Shown: positions 1 through 5,756 of the stretch, piece by piece
Layout: the number at the start of each line of letters is the position of its first letter
Position numbering within the stretch: the stretch's first letter is position 1
Source of the DNA: Bacteroidia bacterium
GTDB taxonomy: Bacteria > Bacteroidota > Bacteroidia > Cytophagales > Cyclobacteriaceae
Direction: 5' to 3'
NCBI GenBank assembly: GCA_025356795.1
Contig: JANXRR010000019.1
Span: 1-5,756 of the forward strand
Length of the DNA: 5,756 nucleotides
Notes under the pieces: model-generated
What the model saw: only the letters and a program-made list of their open reading frames with translations
Database searches by the model: none
Told to the model about the DNA's origin: nothing
Made by a program: the position numbers and the translations under genes

Positions 1-111
1 TCTCCTTATTTTCACGGCTTTAGGAAAAGTGTATTGGAAAAAGGCCTATGAAATCCCGGAAGGAAATAAAGTATCAAAGGGAAGAGCTATTCAAAACCTG
101 TTGAATATTGA
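1..111 (+). repeat. Left arm of a 111-bp perfect inverted repeat (inverted copy of part of gyrA)
   Basis: Each base i from 1 to 111 pairs with base 387-i, so this segment is the exact reverse complement of 276-386. Read on the plus strand from base 2 it encodes GyrA residues 561-596 (from [10 protein letters not shown] to AIQNLLNI), opposite in direction to gyrA itself. Past the arm this frame runs into non-GyrA codons and stops at 146-148. Because the arm begins at the first base, its true outer end may lie outside the window. A copy without a single difference points to a very recent event or a sequencing/assembly artefact. Confidence 0.97.
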
Positions 112-2065
112 TAGTGATGGCATTTATTCCATTGGTACGTGGCCTTGAATATGCTTCAAGCGATGTTTTCTTGATAGTGCCCCTCTCTGTGCACAGAATA
201 ACAAAATTATTATTGATGTACTCTTCGTCTTTGAGGTCTTTAATATTCAAAATTGCTCTTACACTATCACCACTTTCAATATTCAACAGGTTTTGAATAG
301 CTCTTCCCTTTGATACTTTATTTCCTTCCGGGATTTCATAGGCCTTTTTCCAATACACTTTTCCTAAAGCCGTGAAAATAAGGAGATAATTATGAGCGTG
401 TGCAATGAATAGTTGCTCTGTAAAGTCGTCTTCCTTAGTAGATACTCCTTTTGAACCTACTCCGCCCCTTCCTTGCGTTCTATATTCTGAAAGCAATGTC
501 CTTTTGATATATCCCTGATTAGAAAGAGTGATTACCATTTCTTCGTTGGCAATCATATCTTCCATAGTAATGTCATCATCGCTGTGCACTACAAGTGTTC
601 TGCGCGCATCACCATACCTTTCCTTTATTTCAGCAAGCTCATCTTTAATAATGCCCATTCTAATAGATTCATCTCCCAAAATTTCTTTTAGGCGGGCAAT
701 CAAGGCCATTACTTCGTTGTATTCATTTTGAATTTTCTCACGCTCAAGGCCAGTAAGTCTTTGTAAGCGCATTTCCAAAATAGCCTTGGCTTGAATTTCA
801 GAAAGACTGAAACTTATAATCAATCCCGCTTTTGCAATTTCCACGTCTTTTGATTCGCGGATTAAAGTAATTACCGCATCCAGGTTATCAAGTGCTATTA
901 AATAGCCTTCTAAAATGTGCGCCCTTTTTTCAGCTTCCGCTAAATCGTAGGTTGTTCTTCTAATTACAACTTCATGACGATGATCGACAAAATGAACGAT
1001 CATATCTTTCAGGTTCAATATACGAGGCCGGCCTTTTACCAAGGCTACATTGTTTACTCCGAAAGAGGACTGTAACTGTGTGTATTTGAATAGGTTATTA
1101 AGTACTACATTAGGTATTGCATCACGCTTTAAATCATACACAACTCGGTAACCATCTCTATCCGATTCATCACGAATATCACTAATGCCTTCTATTTTCT
1201 TTTCGTTGACAAGGGCGGCTGTTTTTTCAATCATCATTGCCTTGTTTACCATGTATGGCACTTCGGTAACAATAATCTGATCTTTGCCGGTGGCGTTTAC
1301 CACTATTTCCGCTTTAGCGCGCACAACAATTCGTCCGCGTCCCGTAAGGAAAGCCTCATGTACGCCACTCGTGCCATAAATGATACCACCTGTAGGGAAA
1401 TCAGGAGCGGTTATATATTTCATCAATTCAAGAATTGTGATCTCCCGATTGTCGATATAAGCAACAATACCTTCTACTACTTCAGTAAGATTGTGGGGTG
1501 CCATGTTGGTGGCCATGCCCACGGCTATACCTGAAGATCCATTGATAAGAAGGTTGGGTATTTTACCGGGAAGAACTGTAGGTTCTGTAAGCGAATCATC
1601 AAAATTGGGCTGAAAGTCGACCGTATCTTTATTGATGTCTGAAAGCAACTCCTCTGCCGTTCTTCGCAAGCGAGCTTCGGTATATCGCATGGCAGCGGGC
1701 GAATCACCATCAATGGAACCAAAGTTCCCTTGGCCATCTACCAATGTGTAACGCAACGACCAATTTTGAGCCATACGCACCATCGTGTCATATACCGAAG
1801 AGTCGCCATGGGGATGATACTTACCAAGCACTTCTCCAACAATTCTCGCTGATTTTTTGTAGGGCTTGTTGTAATTCACGCCCAAGTCGAGCATACCATA
1901 CAACACGCGCCTATGCACGGGCTTGAGGCCATCGCGCACATCGGGAAGCGCACGCGACACGATTACCGACATAGAATAATCTATGTAGGCTCCGCGCATT
2001 TCATCTTCAATGTTAATGGGTATTACGTTGGAAATATTAGATGCTCCTTCTTTTTCTTCTGCCAC
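74..2065 (-). CDS. gyrA: DNA gyrase subunit A, 3' end disrupted by an inverted duplication
   Basis: GyrA is the DNA breakage-reunion subunit of gyrase (A2B2), which introduces negative supercoils using ATP hydrolysed by GyrB; it is cytoplasmic. The N-terminus has the typical [20 protein letters not shown] stretch (residues 15-34). The quinolone-determining segment [17 protein letters not shown] spans 84-100, and the catalytic tyrosine is Y128 in [10 protein letters not shown] (E. coli Y122). The tower and coiled-coil regions follow to about 500. The C-terminal pinwheel then begins, with a GyrA-box-like QGRGGVG at 531-537. The start is GTG at 2065: an in-frame TAA lies 12 bases upstream (2078-2080) with no ATG between, and MAE is a common GyrA opening. 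Only residues 1-652 (down to base 112) are authentic. Residues 653-663 come from the inverted copy at bases 1-111, and the TGA at 74-76 is a product of that junction. Roughly 170-200 residues of pinwheel are therefore missing. ParC is the alternative, but the N-terminus and box favour GyrA. Confidence 0.96.
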   Translation of the reverse strand: MAEEKEGASNISNVIPINIEDEMRGAYIDYSMSVIVSRALPDVRDGLKPVHRRVLYGMLDLGVNYNKPYKKSARIVGEVLGKYHPHGDSSVYDTMVRMAQNWSLRYTLVDGQGNFGSIDGDSPAAMRYTEARLRRTAEELLSDINKDTVDFQPNFDDSLTEPTVLPGKIPNLLINGSSGIAVGMATNMAPHNLTEVVEGIVAYIDNREITILELMKYITAPDFPTGGIIYGTSGVHEAFLTGRGRIVVRAKAEIVVNATGKDQIIVTEVPYMVNKAMMIEKTAALVNEKKIEGISDIRDESDRDGYRVVYDLKRDAIPNVVLNNLFKYTQLQSSFGVNNVALVKGRPRILNLKDMIVHFVDHRHEVVIRRTTYDLAEAEKRAHILEGYLIALDNLDAVITLIRESKDVEIAKAGLIISFSLSEIQAKAILEMRLQRLTGLEREKIQNEYNEVMALIARLKEILGDESIRMGIIKDELAEIKERYGDARRTLVVHSDDDITMEDMIANEEMVITLSNQGYIKRTLLSEYRTQGRGGVGSKGVSTKEDDFTEQLFIAHAHNYLLIFTALGKVYWKKAYEIPEGNKVSKGRAIQNLLNIESGDSVRAILNIKDLKDEEYINNNFVILCTERGTIKKTSLEAYSRPRTNGINAITINIQQVLNSSSL
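276..386 (-). repeat. Right arm of the 111-bp inverted repeat (native gyrA copy)
   Basis: This is the native copy, in frame within gyrA, encoding residues 561-596 on the minus strand. It pairs perfectly with bases 1-111 across a 164-base spacer (112-275). Pairing fails at 112/275, resumes for five... four base pairs at 113-116/271-274, fails at 117/270 and then matches at 118-119/268-269. This short interrupted homology next to the breakpoint is what a microhomology-guided strand switch would leave. Confidence 0.97.
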
Positions 2066-2089
2066 TGATTTTACTAATTAATGAGAGGG

Positions 2090-2097
2090 TAAAGATA
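2090..2097 (-). promoter_or_regulatory. Possible Bacteroidota-type -7 box for gyrA
   Basis: Read on the minus strand, the sequence is TATCTTTA, which matches the Bacteroidota sigma-ABfr -7 consensus TAnnTTTG except for the last base. It would place transcription start roughly 15-20 bases upstream of the gyrA GTG. No TTG-type -33 element is visible at the expected distance; the direct repeat occupies that place instead. This is a weak motif in an AT-rich region, so the call is tentative. Confidence 0.25.
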
Positions 2098-2104
2098 GGG
2101 AAAT

Positions 2105-2129
2105 TAGATGTGAGATTGTAGATGTGAGA
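2105..2129. repeat. Direct repeat TAGATGTGAGA, two copies, 14-bp period
   Basis: The 11-mer TAGATGTGAGA occurs exactly at 2105-2115 and again at 2119-2129, separated by three bases (TTG). A purine-rich GAGGGGAGA tail follows at 2128-2136. The pair lies 40-65 bases upstream of the gyrA start and just upstream of the tentative -7 box. It could be a paired operator-like site or a small simple-sequence expansion; the sequence alone does not decide. Confidence 0.6.
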
Positions 2130-2371
2130 GGGGAGATTTTGTTGCTTGCGCGAAATTCAGTTAGCTTAATAAATTTTGAGCCATTTAAAACCGCACTAGT
2201 CCAACGATTTTATTTCTGCCCGGTAGAATGGCTTGTCGATCGTTTGCTTATCTAAAAGTGCAGCCGTTAAAGAAGCAGTCAAATACGAACTACTGCAAGT
2301 GAGGATAATAAACCTCAAATAAAGCCCTGCTTCAAAAAAATGTGAAGCTATGGCAAATCAGGTGTCAATAG

Positions 2372-4774
2372 TTATTTTGAGATGACTTGAAAGACAATTT
2401 CTACAATCTCTCCATTTTCATCAATAACAGTGAGTTTGTGGTTTCCTAAACCTGGGTGCACTATCACTTTATGAATTTCCTTTGTGGTGCCAATAAATTC
2501 ATTGTCTAAGTGCCAATAGATTTTTGCCGATGCGCTTCTATGTGTGGCTTCAAATACAGTATTTCCATCTGTGCCTGTTAACTCACGGGGTACAAATATC
2601 TTTGAGCGAGCTTTAGGATAAATAATGTCTATTGATGCAACTGCTCTAGGACTTATACAATCACTTCGATAAGGAGGCAGCAATTGGTATTGGATGTTCT
2701 TGATTTTAAAGTAGTACTCTAAAACACCCGGAAGCACAAACCAGCTTTTAGTTTCCATCCTATCAAACTCTTCACAATTTGAATGCACTTGATACTTTTT
2801 GTCTTTAGATAAATGGATTTGTTTATGATAAGGACATGGCCGTGTTTGCAAGCCTGGCTTTGCTATCCACATGGTATCAACAACATCGCAAAAGGAAGAA
2901 ACCCGATAACCACTTTTGGCACATACTGGAATTTCTATCATCTCTGGTTTAGGTTGGCTAAACCAGGTATTGCCTTGAAGCAGCGAAAAAGCATCAAACA
3001 AAATGGGTGCAGCAGTCTCCGTTCCCGTAAGGCCTGCCCTGCCCTCTCCATCTGCGTTACCTACCCAAACGCCCACTACAAATTCGGCATTTAACCCTAC
3101 CGCCCATCCATCGCGGAAGCCATGACTGGTGCCTGTTTTCCACGCGATTCGTTTGGCGCTGTTGAAATACCGCCAGCCTGTTTCTTCTCCAGGTCTGTAA
3201 ACTTCTTGAAGAGCATCGAAGGTAAGATAAGCGGCAGAAGCATTTATAAAGTTAGTTTCCTCAAGTTCAGTCTCATTCAATGTAGAATCAGAGGTTAGAA
3301 ATCGTAGTGGATGGAAGTCACTTTTCCGATACCTATTTTTTCCTGGATGTTCAAAAAAATTATTCAAGCTACGCGCCATGGAGGCATAAGCTCCGGTGAG
3401 ATCCCACAAGGTTGTCTCAGCTCCACCTAATATTAAAGACAATCCGTAATGGTCGGCAGGTTTGTTAATGGTGGTTAATCCTATATTTCTAAGTAAGCCA
3501 TAGAATTTTTCATAACGATAATCTCTCAGTTCTTCTACTGCTGGTATGTTGAGCGATCTTATCAACGCCTTATCAGCAGGCACAGCTCCATCATGATCGC
3601 GCGAAAAATTCTGAGGAGCAAATCCGTTGATAACGATTGGTATGTCGGGCTGGAGCGTCTTGGGCAACATCTTGCCTTCGCTCAACATGGCCGCGTATAG
3701 AAAGGGCTTCAAAATACTACCCGTACTGCGAGGGCTGTTGATGATGTCTACATTTTCATGATGTTCAGCACCCGATTCCACATTGCCCACGTAAGCCAAT
3801 ACCTTTCCTGTCTTTACTTCCGCTACCAACGCTGCCGCATTAAATATTTGATTGCCCTTCAGCCTTTGATAATGATCTGCCAGTATCTGCTTCAACCTCA
3901 CTTGCAATACTTGATCGATGGTGGTGCTCACCTTACTGGAGGATTTTGAAGCTGCAATTCTATCCAGCAGATGAGGCGCCATGCGAGGCAATGCCAACGG
4001 ATAATCGGGTATTGATTCTGATAATGCCAGTGGATACGAAATGCCATCTAACTTACCTGCATTATATAGTCTTTTCAATAGGTGATCACGTTTTGTTTTG
4101 AGCTTCGCTCTGTTCTTTCCCAAGTGAATGAGTGAAGGATTGTTTGGCAGCACCGCGAGCATGGCAGCTTCTGCCCAACTTAGTTGACTTAAATCGCGAC
4201 CAAAATATCGCCAGCAGGCAGCTTCAAGGCCAACTACGTTTCCACCGAACGGAGCATGTGAAGCATACATGGAGAGGATTTCCTTTTTTGAATAACGGAA
4301 TTCTAACCGAACAGCCAGCGCTAGCTCAATCAGCTTTTCCCACACTGTTCTCGATTTATTCTTCCGCTCAAGGCGGATTACCTGCATGGAGATAGTACTG
4401 CCACCACTCACTATCTTGCGGGCAGCAACGTTTTGCTTAATGGCTCGTGCAAGCGCCATCAGGTCTACTCCAAAATGATTGTTAAAGCGCTTGTCTTCAA
4501 AAAGGATAAGGGCAGTTTTAAATTTTTCGGGAATATCTCGTTGCTCCGGAAATCGCCACTGGCCATCAGCAGCAATGGCTGCACTTAACAAGCTACCCTC
4601 CTTGTCTTCAATTACGGTAGAATATGGATCGGAAAAGAGAACGTTTGGTAAACTGAAATAGAAAAAGGTGGAGAGAATAATAACTCCACCCAATACATTC
4701 CAATTAAACAAAGCCTTCTGTAAAGTCAATATGACATCTTCAATTAACCACCGCCTCTTTCTTAACCACCTCAA
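2372..4774 (-). CDS. pbpC: Penicillin-binding protein 1C (bifunctional peptidoglycan glycosyltransferase/transpeptidase)
   Basis: A class A PBP anchored in the inner membrane with periplasmic domains, which polymerises lipid II and belongs to the PBP1C branch. From the start used here (800 residues), a basic tail RWLRKRR is followed by one membrane segment (about 27-47). The GT51 domain carries catalytic E93 in FEDKRFNNHFG, then GGSTISMQ (124-131) and NAPFGG-like HAPFGG. The transpeptidase domain has S353xxK356 (STGSILKP), S407xN409 (RSLN) and K546TG. A cysteine-containing linker (C618, C629, C647, C667, C706) leads to a C-terminal BiPBP_C domain (about 715-800). E. coli PbpC is 770 residues, so the gene looks complete; it ends in TAA. 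The start is uncertain: TTG at 4774 keeps the basic tail with a 35-base overlap of the upstream gene. GTG 4828 and ATG 4813 overlap more, and TTG 4729 begins 10 bases after the upstream stop but loses the basic tail. It is probably translated from the macroglobulin transcript. Confidence 0.96.
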   Translation of the reverse strand: MRWLRKRRWLIEDVILTLQKALFNWNVLGGVIILSTFFYFSLPNVLFSDPYSTVIEDKEGSLLSAAIAADGQWRFPEQRDIPEKFKTALILFEDKRFNNHFGVDLMALARAIKQNVAARKIVSGGSTISMQVIRLERKNKSRTVWEKLIELALAVRLEFRYSKKEILSMYASHAPFGGNVVGLEAACWRYFGRDLSQLSWAEAAMLAVLPNNPSLIHLGKNRAKLKTKRDHLLKRLYNAGKLDGISYPLALSESIPDYPLALPRMAPHLLDRIAASKSSSKVSTTIDQVLQVRLKQILADHYQRLKGNQIFNAAALVAEVKTGKVLAYVGNVESGAEHHENVDIINSPRSTGSILKPFLYAAMLSEGKMLPKTLQPDIPIVINGFAPQNFSRDHDGAVPADKALIRSLNIPAVEELRDYRYEKFYGLLRNIGLTTINKPADHYGLSLILGGAETTLWDLTGAYASMARSLNNFFEHPGKNRYRKSDFHPLRFLTSDSTLNETELEETNFINASAAYLTFDALQEVYRPGEETGWRYFNSAKRIAWKTGTSHGFRDGWAVGLNAEFVVGVWVGNADGEGRAGLTGTETAAPILFDAFSLLQGNTWFSQPKPEMIEIPVCAKSGYRVSSFCDVVDTMWIAKPGLQTRPCPYHKQIHLSKDKKYQVHSNCEEFDRMETKSWFVLPGVLEYYFKIKNIQYQLLPPYRSDCISPRAVASIDIIYPKARSKIFVPRELTGTDGNTVFEATHRSASAKIYWHLDNEFIGTTKEIHKVIVHPGLGNHKLTVIDENGEIVEIVFQVISK

Positions 4775-5756
4775 TGAACTGCCCCGCTTGTTTTGTTGAT
4801 ATGCTGTTGTCATACATTGCAGAACCACTTACGCCAGGCAAATAGAATGTGCCCGCATAACTGGCAGTAAGTAAAACCGTGAATGTTCGTTGAGTTCCGC
4901 TCGCCAGTCTAAAGTAAGTATACACCCGATCATCACGAATATCCTGATAATCCCCACGGTCTGTTTTTGCTAAGCTTTCGTCATTCGTTAAGCGTAGGTT
5001 GTTTATTTCCCATCCGGAAGGAAATACTTGTGCTAACGCCATGTTTTCATAATCGCCTCGTAAGCCTGGATTTTTAACCGTTACTGTTGCTTTAAATTCT
5101 GTTCCTTGCACAAGCTTGGTAATGTCGAGATCATTTCCTTTCATATCCTGATAAGAAGTAGATAAGATGACATTATTTTCTGTTGCCTTTTCTTGACCTT
5201 GTGCGGGTATGCCTGTGTTGATTATTCTAACAAAAAGGCCTCCCACACTTTCATTCGTTACTTTAATCGGTAGTTTCTGAAGGCCATTCAAATCAAGCTG
5301 AACTTGCGAAAGCGGCAATTGAGAAATAGTATTGCCTGATTTTCCACTGTAGGCATAACTATATTTTAAATCGCTTTTTTTCTCACTTCCCACAAACTGG
5401 CCGATCGACTTTAATGTGTAGGCAACCGTTTGTGTACTCATCCATTGTTGATTGCTTAGTTTGGATGACAATATTTTCACTAACTCAAATGCTTTCGTTT
5501 TCTCATTCAACAATAGAAGTGTTTCAAGAATAATAGCTTGATCGCGCGTATCGCTTCCATAGGTATAACTTTGCTCCTGATAAGGTTTAATGGAAGTAGT
5601 TAGATTTGTAACCAAACTTTTAGCAGCTTCTGGTTGCCCTGCTTTAACATACGATGCTGCCAGCATCCATTTGGATTGAACAGACAGCCCACTCTCTTCT
5701 CTCAACCTGTTCATTGCCCCCAATTCAGGAGCACCAGCCAAGGCCAATGTATACAG
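4740..5756 (-). CDS. Bacterial alpha-2-macroglobulin family protein, C-terminal part (5' end outside window)
   Basis: Bacterial alpha-2-macroglobulins are large periplasmic, often lipid-anchored protease traps. Only the last 338 residues are visible; the frame is open to the window edge, beginning LYTLALAGAPELGAMNRL, so no start is present. Residues 1 to about 123 look alpha-helical and repetitive, as in the end of the thioester (TED-like) domain. A beta-rich part follows, and the C-terminal macroglobulin domain (bMG10-like, about 200-338) contains FPSGWEINN, the family hallmark DYQDIRDDRVYTYF (269-282) and FYLPGVSGSAMYDN. The gene ends in TGA at 4740-4742. A thioester CxEQ motif would lie further upstream and cannot be checked. 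The next gene on the same strand is pbpC, matching the yfhM-pbpC arrangement of E. coli, where the pair is thought to couple protease defence with wall repair. The final residues KKEAVVN extend slightly past the usual end and overlap the likely start of pbpC. Confidence 0.93.
   Translation of the reverse strand: MYTLALAGAPELGAMNRLREESGLSVQSKWMLAASYVKAGQPEAAKSLVTNLTTSIKPYQEQSYTYGSDTRDQAIILETLLLLNEKTKAFELVKILSSKLSNQQWMSTQTVAYTLKSIGQFVGSEKKSDLKYSYAYSGKSGNTISQLPLSQVQLDLNGLQKLPIKVTNESVGGLFVRIINTGIPAQGQEKATENNVILSTSYQDMKGNDLDITKLVQGTEFKATVTVKNPGLRGDYENMALAQVFPSGWEINNLRLTNDESLAKTDRGDYQDIRDDRVYTYFRLASGTQRTFTVLLTASYAGTFYLPGVSGSAMYDNSISTKQAGQFIEVVKKEAVVN

Larger units (their letters stand above)
2066..2371. 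other. Intergenic region between pbpC and gyrA, no supported gene
   Basis: The 306 bases between the pbpC stop and the gyrA start contain no convincing gene. On the minus strand one frame stays open from 2357 to 2196 (53 codons before TAG) but has no ATG and matches no family I recognise. A short plus-strand frame from ATG at about 2228 covers only about 24 codons. Near the gyrA end there is an 11-bp direct repeat and a weak promoter-like box. Near the pbpC end are small hairpins (GCTTCA/TGAAGC at 2329-2348 and TGAGG/CCTCA at 2300-2317), neither followed by a T-tract on the minus strand, so no intrinsic terminator is supported. Confidence 0.7.

Noticed and set aside
2..148. Plus-strand open frame at the left edge encoding a GyrA fragment
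   Set aside because: It is the inverted copy of gyrA residues 561-596 followed by antisense codons, not a second gyrase gene.
1..386. The inverted repeat as an insertion-sequence terminus, cruciform regulator or CRISPR-like element
   Set aside because: Both arms are plain gyrA coding sequence, there is no transposase, and the spacer is also gyrA; fold-back duplication explains everything.
84..2065. Quinolone-resistance substitutions in GyrA
   Set aside because: Ser89 and Asp93, equivalent to E. coli Ser83 and Asp87, are the wild-type residues.
2300..2317. Small hairpin TGAGG/CCTCA
   Set aside because: A five-base-pair stem with an AT loop is expected by chance and lacks a following T-run in the direction of transcription.
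2329..2348. Hairpin GCTTCA/TGAAGC with an 8-base A-rich loop just downstream of pbpC
   Set aside because: The stem is only six base pairs and no T-tract follows it on the minus strand, so it is not a convincing intrinsic terminator.
2196..2357. A 53-codon open frame on the minus strand between pbpC and gyrA, ending ...YRAEIKSLD before TAG
   Set aside because: It has no ATG, only TTG as a possible start, no recognisable family and no coding support beyond chance openness; it could be a gene remnant but this cannot be shown here.

Overview
The window looks like ordinary chromosomal sequence from a Bacteroidota bacterium, probably of the Cytophagales type. This rests on the GyrA and PBP1C sequence style, moderate-to-low GC, non-ATG starts and a lack of strong Shine-Dalgarno sites. 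The lineage is inferred from protein flavour, not from a search. All three real genes lie on the minus strand, so transcription runs from high to low coordinates.

Layout in transcription order: (1) 5756-4740, the last 338 residues of a bacterial alpha-2-macroglobulin-like protein, whose 5' part lies beyond the window. (2) About 4774-2372, pbpC, a complete bifunctional penicillin-binding protein 1C (glycosyltransferase, transpeptidase and C-terminal BiPBP_C domain). It overlaps or directly abuts the previous gene, so the two are almost certainly cotranscribed. (3) 2371-2066, a 306-base intergenic region with an 11-bp direct repeat (14-bp period) and a weak promoter-like box. (4) 2065 to about 112, gyrA, DNA gyrase subunit A, with its N-terminal and breakage-reunion domains intact but its C-terminal pinwheel cut short.

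The alpha-2-macroglobulin/PBP1C pair is a known association (yfhM-pbpC in E. coli). The proposed role is envelope defence: the macroglobulin traps proteases that enter the periplasm while PBP1C repairs damaged peptidoglycan. gyrA is an unrelated housekeeping neighbour with its own intergenic region.

The one truly odd structure is at the left edge. Bases 1-111 are a perfect reverse complement of bases 276-386, a piece of gyrA itself, separated by 164 bases. GyrA runs into this inverted copy, gains about 11 nonsense residues and stops at residue 663, against a usual length above 800. A short interrupted microhomology at the junction suggests a fold-back template switch. This is most simply an amplification or assembly artefact at a contig end, less likely a real inverted duplication. 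I see no sign of an undescribed biological system.
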